The notes beneath the pieces are model-generated. The model was not told where the DNA came from and searched no databases. It was given only the letters and a program-made list of their open reading frames with translations. A stretch of 6,366 nucleotides of DNA, taken from Clostridia bacterium. Its GTDB lineage: Bacteria; Bacillota_A; Clostridia; Oscillospirales; CAG-272. A program made the translations under genes and the position numbers. The stretch is taken from the NCBI GenBank assembly GCA_017630995.1, contig JAGBUD010000065.1:1-6366 (forward strand). Reading direction: 5' to 3'. Every line of letters starts with the position of its first letter. Position 1 is the stretch's first letter. Of this stretch, positions 1 through 6,142 are shown piece by piece.

Positions 1-114
1 AACGCCGGCTTTAACGAAAAGCGATATATAAAATCCATGAAGCGCAGGATTTTTATACGAATATATTTTGACGCCGTTTTTCGCCGTCAGCGACCTTTCA
101 AATGACGACAGCAC
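1..114 (-). CDS. M16 (insulinase/pitrilysin-like) peptidase, N-terminal fragment, runs off the left edge
   Basis: Reading leftward, an open frame with no stop reaches base 1. Its first residues contain LTAKNGVKIY, then NPALHGFYISLFVKAGV. This matches the start of M16 zinc peptidases: an 'NG(L/V)+(V/I)' strand, then a His followed by a hydrophobic strand ending in 'V+AG'. The HxxEH zinc motif would lie beyond the edge, so catalysis cannot be judged. A strong purine-rich site (AAAAGGAGAGGAG, 135 down to 123) precedes two in-frame GTG codons, at 123-121 and 114-112. I chose 114 because it lies 8 nt from AGGAG; a start at 123 would sit only 4 nt from AAGGAG. The gene is divergent from the methyltransferase gene and has its own promoter. 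No signal peptide is visible. The family call rests on about 38 residues, so the subfamily is unknown. Confidence 0.62.
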   Translation of the reverse strand, partial: MLSSFERSLTAKNGVKIYSYKNPALHGFYISLFVKAGV

Positions 115-122
115 AAGTCTCA

Positions 123-135
123 CTCCTCTCCTTTT
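123..135 (-). promoter_or_regulatory. Ribosome binding site of the leftward M16-like gene
   Basis: On the minus strand the bases read AAAAGGAGAGGAG, which holds two overlapping Shine-Dalgarno cores. The outer core (AAGGAG, 133-128) fits the GTG at 123 with a short 4-nt gap. The inner core (AGGAG, 127-123) fits the GTG at 114 with an 8-nt gap. The second arrangement is closer to the usual optimum, so this site decides the start call, though not with certainty. Confidence 0.7.
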
Positions 136-163
136 ATTTGGTGCGTACAGATATCTTTTACTT

Positions 164-192
164 ATTTTAGCATATATATGCTCCGTAATCAA
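164..192 (-). promoter_or_regulatory. Sigma-A-type promoter for the leftward M16-like gene
   Basis: On the minus strand TTGATT (192-187) is followed after exactly 17 nt by TAAAAT (169-164). Each hexamer has one or two mismatches to the TTGACA/TATAAT consensus. Transcription would start near 157, leaving a leader of about 40 nt before the GTG start. The spacer is occupied by a perfect palindrome, described separately. Confidence 0.65.
169..182. promoter_or_regulatory. 14-bp perfect palindrome in the leftward promoter spacer (possible operator)
   Basis: AGCATATATATGCT is its own reverse complement. It lies in the 17-nt spacer of the leftward promoter and touches the edge of the -10 box, a classic place for a repressor dimer to block RNA polymerase. 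The AT-rich core means a chance palindrome is possible, but the G/C-containing ends make it better than a simple AT run. No regulator gene is visible in the window. Confidence 0.4.
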
Positions 193-214
193 TATATTTG
201 GCAAATATATTTGC
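191..214. repeat. Overlapping direct and inverted repeats beside the leftward -35 box
   Basis: The 10-mer AATATATTTG occurs at 191-200 and again at 204-213. Its reverse complement CAAATATATT lies at 202-211. This creates a 21-bp inverted repeat (191-211, one central G) and an overlapping 14-bp palindrome GCAAATATATTTGC (201-214). The block abuts the -35 box (187-192) of the leftward promoter. It may be a multi-site operator or only a low-complexity AT tract; the exactness of the arms favours the former slightly. Confidence 0.45.
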
Positions 215-326
215 AAAATATAATTTAAAATATTAAGAAAGCGGTGGTTTTGCTAATATTTTTGGGGGGAGCGCGCACGGATTTTGCACGCACGCACATA
301 ACAAAAATAAAAATATTTAAATTCGG

Positions 327-355
327 TTGACTTTAGTGATAACTCGTGGTACAAT
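327..355 (+). promoter_or_regulatory. Strong sigma-A-type promoter for the rightward gene cluster
   Basis: TTGACT (327-332) and TACAAT (350-355) are separated by exactly 17 nt; each box differs from consensus at one position. The predicted transcription start is about 361-363. This is the best promoter in the window and probably drives the methyltransferase gene and, by read-through, the prolyl isomerase and ylmH-like genes. It also excludes a protein start at 361, because that would be leaderless. Confidence 0.82.
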
Positions 356-377
356 GAGTTTTGACGTTGATTTATAT

Positions 378-381
378 GGAG
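378..381 (+). promoter_or_regulatory. Ribosome binding site that sets the methyltransferase start at 388
   Basis: GGAG is followed by a 6-nt gap and then ATG at 388-390. The in-frame alternatives TTG (361) and ATG (376) have no such site: the first coincides with the predicted transcription start and the second overlaps the GGAG itself. Confidence 0.75.
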
Positions 382-387
382 AAAACT

Positions 388-1764
388 ATGCTGCCCGAAG
401 CTTTTATGAAGAGAATGGAGAGCCTTCTCGGCTCGGACGTTGAAAAATTCAAATCGGCACTTGAGGGGGATGCGGTGCGCGGACTTCGCGTTAACACCCT
501 TAAATGCTCGGTTGAGGATTTTTTGCGCGAAACCGATATGCCCCTAACCAAGCTTGAATACTCGCGCGACGGATTTATATACGAATCAGACGCGCCCGTC
601 GGCAGACTTGCCGAGCATCATTCGGGCAGAATATATATGCAAGACCCCGGCGCTATGGCGCCCCTTTCGGCTATTGAAATTCCCGCGGGAGCGCGAGTTA
701 TCGACCTTTGCGCCGCACCGGGCGGAAAGAGCAGCCAAGCTGCCGCCATGATTGGCGAGGGGGGATTTATCCTTTCGAACGAATACGTTGCAAAAAGAGC
801 CAAGACGCTTGTCGGAAACTTCGAGCGCCTCGGAATTAAAAATGCAATCGTTACCTCGCTTGACACGGCAAGGCTATGCGAGCTTTTCGATTCCTACTTT
901 GACGTTGCGATAGTTGACGCACCTTGCTCGGGCGAGGGAATGTTCAGAAAATGCGACGCAGCCGAGGAGGAATGGAGCGAGGAAAACGTTGAGATTTCGG
1001 CAAAAAGACAGAGAGAAATTCTTGGGAATGCGGCAAGACTTGTGCGCTCCGAGGGATACCTTATATACTCCACCTGCACCTACGCACCCGAGGAAAACGA
1101 AATGACACTTGACGCTTTTCTCACCTCACACCCCGAGTTTGAGCTTTTGCCGCTCAAGGAGGAGATTATCAAGACCACCGCACCCGCGATAAAATTCGAG
1201 GGCTGCAGGTGCGAGAGTATTGAGTATGCGCGCAGATTTTATCCTCATATTGCGAGGGGCGAGGGACAGTTTCTTGCGGTTATGAAAAAGACGGGTGAAA
1301 AGGACGAGGCGCGCGTGCTTTATAAGGACACCTCGCGCGCACCGACAAAGGAGGAGAGCGCAGCGGCAGCGGCGTTCTTTAAGGAGAGCCTTACCTCCGC
1401 GCCCGATGCCAAGCTCAAAAAGGTGGGAAACAACCTCGTTTTAATTTCACACGGTATGCCACCTATCCCGCAAGGCTCGGTATTTATGAGCGGAGTTTTG
1501 CTCGGTGAGGTTCAAAAGGGCAGGCTTATTCCCTCTCATCAATTCTTCTCCGCCTACGGCGACCTATTTAAGACGAGGGTTGAGCTTTGTGACGGTGACG
1601 CACGGCTTTCGCGCTATCTTCTCGGCGAGGAAATCGAATACGCGGGCGAGGGCGCGGGATACTGCGTTCTGACCTACAAGGGCACCTCTCTCGGCGGGGG
1701 CAAGATTTCGTCGGGAAGAATCAAAAACCACTACCCAAAGGGGTTAAGAAACAGAGCTTTTTAA
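388..1764 (+). CDS. rsmF: RsmF/NOL1-NOP2-Sun family rRNA cytosine-C5 methyltransferase
   Basis: This 458-residue cytoplasmic enzyme should transfer a methyl group from S-adenosylmethionine to C5 of a cytosine in RNA, most likely 16S rRNA. An N-terminal segment (about 1-80, with LRVNTLK) precedes the Rossmann-fold domain. The SAM-binding loop is DLCAAPGGKS (106-115). Motif IV is DAPCSGEGM with Cys180, the usual release cysteine, and motif VI is STCTY with Cys230, the usual attacking nucleophile. The C-terminal 130 or so residues form the RsmF-type RNA-binding domain and end in KNHYPKGLR, typical of full-length RsmF-like proteins rather than short RsmB. The start at 388 (MLPEAF) follows GGAG and the promoter at 327-355. 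The gene is first in the rightward cluster. Family assignment is firm; the exact target base (C1407 in E. coli RsmF) is inferred, since Firmicute paralogues can modify other or several positions. Confidence 0.9.
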   Translation: MLPEAFMKRMESLLGSDVEKFKSALEGDAVRGLRVNTLKCSVEDFLRETDMPLTKLEYSRDGFIYESDAPVGRLAEHHSGRIYMQDPGAMAPLSAIEIPAGARVIDLCAAPGGKSSQAAAMIGEGGFILSNEYVAKRAKTLVGNFERLGIKNAIVTSLDTARLCELFDSYFDVAIVDAPCSGEGMFRKCDAAEEEWSEENVEISAKRQREILGNAARLVRSEGYLIYSTCTYAPEENEMTLDAFLTSHPEFELLPLKEEIIKTTAPAIKFEGCRCESIEYARRFYPHIARGEGQFLAVMKKTGEKDEARVLYKDTSRAPTKEESAAAAAFFKESLTSAPDAKLKKVGNNLVLISHGMPPIPQGSVFMSGVLLGEVQKGRLIPSHQFFSAYGDLFKTRVELCDGDARLSRYLLGEEIEYAGEGAGYCVLTYKGTSLGGGKISSGRIKNHYPKGLRNRAF

Positions 1765-1816
1765 ACGCTCATCTGCCTATGCGGCGGGGGCGCTGAAAAA
1801 TAAAATTATTTAATTC

Positions 1817-1822
1817 AAGGAG
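1817..1822 (+). promoter_or_regulatory. Ribosome binding site of the prolyl isomerase gene
   Basis: AAGGAG lies 10 nt before the ATG at 1833, at the long end of usual spacing. The 68-nt gap after the methyltransferase gene shows no convincing -35/-10 pair and no T-tailed terminator hairpin, so read-through from upstream is the simplest model. Confidence 0.7.
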
Positions 1823-1832
1823 ATAAAACACT

Positions 1833-2582
1833 ATGGCAAAAATTCTTGCAACAGTCGGCACACTTAACGTAACGGAGGACGAGGTAAACGAGTTTATCGC
1901 TTCTCTCGGTCAGAGAGGCGCGGCATACAATAATCCCGAGGGAAGACGCGCAGTTCTTAATCAGCTCATCGGAAACAAGCTTCTTCTTCTCGACGCACGC
2001 AGAAATCTTTACGAGGGCGAGGCTGCTTTCAGAGATCAGCTTGCAAAGCTCAAGGAAAGCTTGCTCATCAACTATGCGGGTGAGAAGGCTATTTCCGGCG
2101 CGAAAGTTGACGACGCGGAGGCGCGCACCTACTTTGACGAAAATCAAGATCAGTTTATGAAAGAGGAAACCGTTAACGCTTCTCATATTCTCACCAAGAC
2201 CGAGGAGGAGGCTGCCAAGATTCTTGCAGACATAAGGGCAGGAAAGGTAACCTTTGAGGACGCGGCACGTGAGTTTTCCACCTGCCCCTCAAAGAACAAC
2301 GGAGGAAACCTCGGCGATTTCGGCAAGGGACAGATGGTTCCCGAATTTGACAGCGCAGTTTTCGCAATGGAGGTTGGCGAGATAACCGACGCACCCGTCA
2401 AGACACAGTTTGGCTATCACCTCATAAAGCTCAACGCAAAAAATCCCGCAGAGGCTATGAATTTTGCCGACGTTAAGGAAGACCTCAAGGCAATGCTCCT
2501 TTCCGAGAAGCAGCGCAAGGCATACGAATCGAAAATCAATCAGCTCAAGATTATGTACCCCGTTGATATGATGACACTCTGA
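1833..2582 (+). CDS. Cytoplasmic parvulin-type (PpiC/rotamase) peptidyl-prolyl cis-trans isomerase
   Basis: The 249-residue protein should catalyse cis-trans isomerisation of Xaa-Pro bonds and may act as a chaperone. Residues 1-110 form a helical SurA/PrsA-like N-terminal arm (NVTEDEVNEF, then a charged Leu-rich stretch). Residues 114-200 are the parvulin domain: NASHIL with His118, FSTCPS with Cys151 at the active-site position also used by E. coli Par10, GGNLGDFGKGQMVPEF, and FGYHLIKL with His196. A helical tail follows. There is no signal peptide or lipobox, so unlike PrsA it should stay in the cytoplasm. This fits its place between an rRNA methyltransferase and an S4 ribosome-associated protein; a role in nascent-chain folding is inferred. 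The next gene starts 1 nt after its stop, so the two are probably co-translated. Confidence 0.88.
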   Translation: MAKILATVGTLNVTEDEVNEFIASLGQRGAAYNNPEGRRAVLNQLIGNKLLLLDARRNLYEGEAAFRDQLAKLKESLLINYAGEKAISGAKVDDAEARTYFDENQDQFMKEETVNASHILTKTEEEAAKILADIRAGKVTFEDAAREFSTCPSKNNGGNLGDFGKGQMVPEFDSAVFAMEVGEITDAPVKTQFGYHLIKLNAKNPAEAMNFADVKEDLKAMLLSEKQRKAYESKINQLKIMYPVDMMTL

Positions 2583-2583
2583 T

Positions 2584-3339
2584 ATGAACGAGGCGGAGCT
2601 GACACAAAAAAGGCTGACCGAGCTTCTGAAAAAATCGGAAAATGCCCCGTATTTCATCTTCACCGACTTTCTCGGGCTGATGGAGCAGGCAATATTCCAC
2701 GAGGCACGGGCGGCTTTTCCCCGAGCTTGCTACACCCAATTTGGCGGCGCGGAGGGCACGGAGCGAATCATTATTCGCTTCGGGGTCCCCGAGGAGCTTG
2801 GATATGAGGAGCCATTCCCCATAGTTACGCTCAAAATAGAGCCGCTTTCGGAAAAATTTGCCGAAAGGCTCACGCACAGAGATTACCTCGGCTCAATTTT
2901 GGGGCTTGGAATCGAGAGGTGCAAGGTTGGCGATATCATAATACGCGACAAGGTTGGATACGTTTTCGTCAAGGAAGAAATCGCGGAGTATATCACCGAT
3001 TCTCTTGCAAAAATCAGACGCACCGACGTTAAGACCTATAAAATCGACGCCTTGCCCGAGGGAGATTTATATAAGACCGAGCATAGACGCATTCAAGCGC
3101 AGGGCGAGAGAGTTGACGCACTTATCGCAAAGCTTTTCTCGATATCACGCGAGGACTCGCTCTCACTTTTCCGCCGCGGACTCGTTTTCGCTGATGGGCG
3201 GCAGATAAGCTCCCCATCTTATATTCCAAAGGAAAACGAAATCATAAGCGTGCGCGGATACGGCAGATTTATCTACCGCGGCTACGAATCCCTCACCAAA
3301 AAGGGAAAGCTCAATATCGAAATCGACCTATACGTTTAA
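2584..3339 (+). CDS. ylmH: YlmH-like S4-domain RNA-binding protein (RqcP2-type)
   Basis: At 251 residues this matches the usual YlmH length (about 255-260). Residues 1-80 form the N-terminal YlmH domain. A middle domain (about 80-165) carries LTHRDYLGSILGLGIERCKVGDII, the signature stretch of the family. Residues 174-230 are an S4 RNA-binding domain (GERVDALIAKLF, then GRQI, then GYGRFIYRG). In Bacillus subtilis YlmH binds the 50S subunit and can act in ribosome-associated quality control on obstructed large subunits; that role here is by homology. The ATG lies 1 nt after the prolyl isomerase stop and has no good Shine-Dalgarno of its own, which suggests translational coupling. In many Firmicutes ylmH sits in the sepF/divIVA cell-division cluster; here no such genes are adjacent. 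No truncation is seen. Confidence 0.9.
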   Translation: MNEAELTQKRLTELLKKSENAPYFIFTDFLGLMEQAIFHEARAAFPRACYTQFGGAEGTERIIIRFGVPEELGYEEPFPIVTLKIEPLSEKFAERLTHRDYLGSILGLGIERCKVGDIIIRDKVGYVFVKEEIAEYITDSLAKIRRTDVKTYKIDALPEGDLYKTEHRRIQAQGERVDALIAKLFSISREDSLSLFRRGLVFADGRQISSPSYIPKENEIISVRGYGRFIYRGYESLTKKGKLNIEIDLYV

Positions 3340-3352
3340 ACACTGTACCCCA

Positions 3353-3395
3353 AATAACGGTAGCTCGTTTAATAAACGGTAGACCGTTTAATAAA
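3353..3395. repeat. Tandem imperfect repeats containing nested inverted repeats, upstream of the maturase gene
   Basis: Two head-to-tail units of 18 and 19 nt lie at 3353-3370 and 3371-3389; they differ by one inserted A and two substitutions. The start of a third (AATAAA) follows at 3390-3395. Unit 2 contains a perfect inverted repeat, AAACGGT / ACCGTTT, with a 2-nt centre (3374-3389). The junction of the units contains a second perfect one, CGTTTA / TAAACG, around a single A (3366-3378). The two cannot form at once in RNA. No T-run follows, so this is not a rightward terminator. The array ends about 18 nt before the maturase ATG and is a candidate operator or leader-RNA switch; no clear promoter is seen in the 73-nt gap. 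Confidence 0.6.
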
Positions 3396-3412
3396 AAAAG
3401 ACGGAGAAGCCA

Positions 3413-4534
3413 ATGCCTATCCTTAATATTTTAATAAAACCCGCCTCGTCGCTTTGCAATATGCGATGCAAATACTGCTTCTACCGCGACGTTGCGGACA
3501 ACAGAGAAAACGCCTCGTTCGGCATTATGAGCGAAAAGACGGCAGAAGCGTTCATAAAGAACGTTTTTGACTATGCAAAATCCCCCGTTTCGTTTACGTT
3601 TCAGGGCGGAGAGCCGACGCTTGCGGGAGAGAATTTTTTTAAGTCCTTTCACGCGCTCGTTGAAAAATACAACTCTCACCGCTTGCCGACCTCGTTTTCA
3701 CTGCAAACCAACGGATATAATATTTCCGAGGGGCTTTGCGAGATATTTTCAAAATACAAGTATCTTCTCGGCGTTTCGCTTGACGGGGACAGAGAGCTTC
3801 ACGATTCCCTGCGTCCCGACGCTTGCGGCGCGCCCACCTATGAGCGAATAAACGAGAATATAAAGCTGCTGGACAGATACAAAATCGACTACAATATTCT
3901 CACCGTAATCACCGAAAACGTTGCACGGAGGGGGGCTGAAGTATACCGCCACCTGCGCGACAGAGGATTTCGGTTCTTGCAGTTCATTCCGTTCGTGCCC
4001 GATTTTTCGGGCGAGGGCGAGGGTGAGGATTTCACCCTTACAAACGAGGGATACGCGCATTTTCTTACCGAAACCTTTGCCGAATTCCGCGAGGATTTCA
4101 TAAACGGAAGATACGTCAGCGTGCGGCAGTTCGATAATTTCGTGCGTATCGCGGCGGGGCTTGCGCCCGAATGCTGCGGAATGGGCGGAAGCTGCTTTGC
4201 CTCCCTTGTCGTTGAGGCTGACGGCGGCGTTTACCCCTGCGATTTTTACGTTCTTGACGGGTGGAAGATGGGGAACGCTGTGCGCGACCCCATTGAGAAG
4301 CTTCTTGCCTCGGAAAATGCAAAAAGATTCGTTCAAACCTCAAGGGTCATCTCCCCCGAATGTAAGGAGTGCCCCTACCTACCTATATGCAGAGGCGGCT
4401 GCCGCCGACACCGCGACGGCGAGGGGGAGGTCGTTCTTTCTAACCGCTACTGCGAGGGCTATAAGGCTTTCTTTGACTCGAGCCTTGACCTAATACTTGA
4501 TATGGCAAACAGAATAAGAAATCAAAATAAATAA
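3413..4534 (+). CDS. Anaerobic sulfatase-maturating enzyme (anSME), radical SAM/SPASM
   Basis: This 373-residue oxygen-sensitive enzyme should oxidise the active-site Cys (or Ser) of sulfatase-type hydrolases to C-alpha-formylglycine. The radical SAM cluster motif CX3CX2C is C15-C19-C22. The TIM-barrel strands include TFQGGEPTL and SLQTNGYNI. The SPASM domain has C255, C261, C276, C317, C320, C326, C330 and C347, enough to bind two auxiliary 4Fe-4S clusters, with an extra C254. Asp277 (in PCDFY) sits where the Clostridium perfringens enzyme has its proposed catalytic base. Length and cysteine spacing match that enzyme almost position for position. A GEGEGE acidic run (200-205) looks like a surface loop. 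GGAG 6 nt before the ATG is a good ribosome site. The hydrolase gene follows after 15 nt, so its product is the obvious substrate. Confidence 0.95.
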   Translation: MPILNILIKPASSLCNMRCKYCFYRDVADNRENASFGIMSEKTAEAFIKNVFDYAKSPVSFTFQGGEPTLAGENFFKSFHALVEKYNSHRLPTSFSLQTNGYNISEGLCEIFSKYKYLLGVSLDGDRELHDSLRPDACGAPTYERINENIKLLDRYKIDYNILTVITENVARRGAEVYRHLRDRGFRFLQFIPFVPDFSGEGEGEDFTLTNEGYAHFLTETFAEFREDFINGRYVSVRQFDNFVRIAAGLAPECCGMGGSCFASLVVEADGGVYPCDFYVLDGWKMGNAVRDPIEKLLASENAKRFVQTSRVISPECKECPYLPICRGGCRRHRDGEGEVVLSNRYCEGYKAFFDSSLDLILDMANRIRNQNK

Positions 4535-4549
4535 TGTGAGGCTTTAAAA

Positions 4550-6142
4550 ATGGCAAACAAGAGAAATATTGTTTTAATTTTAGTTGACCAGATGCGCCCC
4601 GATTTCATAGGACCTTACGGCGCCGACTTCGTAAAAACCCCTACCCTTGACGAGCTTGCGCGTTGCGGTGTTACCTACGACAATGCAATTGCTTCGGCTA
4701 CGGTTTGCGCTCCCTCTCGCGCTTCCGTTCTTACGGGAGAATTCGTTTCGGGACACGGCGCATGGACCAACGATATCCCCTTTAAAGAGGGCACGAAATT
4801 TTTCCCCGAACGCCTTGCGAAAGAGGGATATATGACCGCGGCAGTCGGAGTTTCCGACCACGTAAGACCCAAAACTCCATGCGGATATAAGTATCAAAAT
4901 ATCTTCACGACGGGCAGTGACGGCGAATATATGAAGTTCCTGCGCTCCAAGTACCCCGAGGCACAACGCTACGATGAGGACGACGGTGATTTCCACTTCA
5001 AGTATCCCGAGGAATACTTCTATGACAGATGGTGCTGCGACCAAGCAACCGATTTCATAGAGTCCTACACTAAAAACGGCACCGCTCCCGACGGAACGAA
5101 GCCCGAATCCCCCGATTCTCCGTTCTTCCTTTACTGCGGATTTCTCTCCCCTCACACTCCCCTCACTCCCCCCAAGGGACTTGCGGACAGAGTTGATATG
5201 GATAAGGTTCCCACGATAGTTAATTCAACCCGCCAAGACGTTGCGCCCGTTGAAAAATACAGACGCGCTTACCTCAATTCACACGAGGACCTCGTAAATC
5301 CCGAGGGTGCAGTTCCCCGCCGTATGAGAGAGCGCCAGGCATATCTTGAGCTTATTGCCGAGGTTGACGACCTTGTGGGACGCATAGTGAAATCGCTTAA
5401 GGATAACGGTGTTTATGAAAACACCACCATCATCTTCACCTCCGACCACGGAAGCGTTGATAACGACTACAACATGGTTACCAAGGGCCCCTGGCCTTAC
5501 AGAGCGCAGCTCTTTATTCCTATGATAGTTTCAAACAACCCCGCCCTTGAGAGCAATACTCACTGCGATTGCCTTTGCGGTAACATAGACGTTGGCGCAA
5601 CCGCGCTCGGTATTGCAAACGACACCAAGAGATTCGGTGTTTCCCGCTCGCTTATAGGTATGTCTAACGGAAGCGACCCCGAGCGAGAGGTACATATGAG
5701 CGAATTCAGCGACGCATGCAAGACTCTCGTTACAAAGCAATACACGTTCACGTACTACCCCTTCAATCAGCAGACCTGCCTTTACGACAGAGTTAACGAC
5801 CCACTTGAAATGACCGACCTTTCATCAAGACCCGAATATACCGAGCTTAAGCAGAAGATGCTTATGCACGTAATTGACTTTATGTGCATTGCAAAGGGCG
5901 TTCGCCTTGAGGCACACGACGTTGTTCCCGAAATAAAGGCGGGACTTGAAAAGAAGGACCCGAAATTCCTTGACGATTTTGACATTGCCTTCCCTCTTGC
6001 AAGATGGAGCGAGGTCAAGAGAATAAAAGACGCGGGACTTGACGAAAACTACAACGAATTCTGCCGCGGACGCAAGCTCTTCGCGGATTACGGAGTTTAT
6101 TTCCACACGGAAAAGCCCGAGGATTTTGAGGAGCTTGAATAA
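4550..6142 (+). CDS. Cys-type formylglycine-dependent sulfatase-superfamily hydrolase (sulfatase or phosphonate/phosphate ester hydrolase)
   Basis: The 530-residue protein has the alkaline phosphatase/sulfatase fold. The FGly motif is CAPSRASVLTG with Cys53, the residue the upstream maturase would modify, and Arg57. Metal ligands are D13-Q14 near the N-terminus and D299-H300 (TSDHGS); Lys312 and His202 (SPHTP) occupy usual catalytic-pocket positions. All key residues are present, so it should be active. Most secreted sulfatases carry Asp-Asp where this one has Asp-Gln, a pair known from phosphonate monoester hydrolases and choline sulfatases. There is no signal peptide, so it acts in the cytoplasm on an imported or internal substrate. 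TGAGG 8 nt before the ATG is the ribosome site. No transporter or sugar-cutting enzyme is visible nearby to name the substrate. The superfamily is certain, the reaction on a sulfate ester is likely, and the substrate is unknown. Confidence 0.9.
   Translation: MANKRNIVLILVDQMRPDFIGPYGADFVKTPTLDELARCGVTYDNAIASATVCAPSRASVLTGEFVSGHGAWTNDIPFKEGTKFFPERLAKEGYMTAAVGVSDHVRPKTPCGYKYQNIFTTGSDGEYMKFLRSKYPEAQRYDEDDGDFHFKYPEEYFYDRWCCDQATDFIESYTKNGTAPDGTKPESPDSPFFLYCGFLSPHTPLTPPKGLADRVDMDKVPTIVNSTRQDVAPVEKYRRAYLNSHEDLVNPEGAVPRRMRERQAYLELIAEVDDLVGRIVKSLKDNGVYENTTIIFTSDHGSVDNDYNMVTKGPWPYRAQLFIPMIVSNNPALESNTHCDCLCGNIDVGATALGIANDTKRFGVSRSLIGMSNGSDPEREVHMSEFSDACKTLVTKQYTFTYYPFNQQTCLYDRVNDPLEMTDLSSRPEYTELKQKMLMHVIDFMCIAKGVRLEAHDVVPEIKAGLEKKDPKFLDDFDIAFPLARWSEVKRIKDAGLDENYNEFCRGRKLFADYGVYFHTEKPEDFEELE

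Noticed and set aside
264..300. Six-G run and GCACGCACGCAC stretch in the divergent intergenic region
   Set aside because: It is striking by composition, but I could not build a convincing hairpin, quadruplex (only one G-run) or known regulatory motif.
1765..1832. Independent promoter for the prolyl isomerase gene
   Set aside because: The AT-rich tract before the ribosome site has -10-like hexamers but no acceptable -35 box at 16-18 nt.
3353..3395. Possible CRISPR array
   Set aside because: Only two imperfect units directly abut, without spacers, and no cas genes are near.
3374..3400. Rightward rho-independent terminator after the ylmH-like gene
   Set aside because: The perfect hairpin is followed by an A-rich, not T-rich, run on the + strand.
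4009..4026. GGCGAG-type short tandem repeat in the maturase gene (GEGEGE)
   Set aside because: It stays in frame within a probable surface loop and does not disrupt any motif; there is no sign of phase variation.
3749..4336. Long antisense frame (195 codons) inside the maturase gene
   Set aside because: The + strand frame carries a complete anSME with all iron-sulfur cysteines; the antisense frame shows no recognisable domain or ribosome site and is a by-product of codon bias.
4580..5155. Long antisense frame (191 codons) inside the hydrolase gene
   Set aside because: The sense strand encodes the conserved FGly and metal motifs; the antisense product is low in recognisable features.
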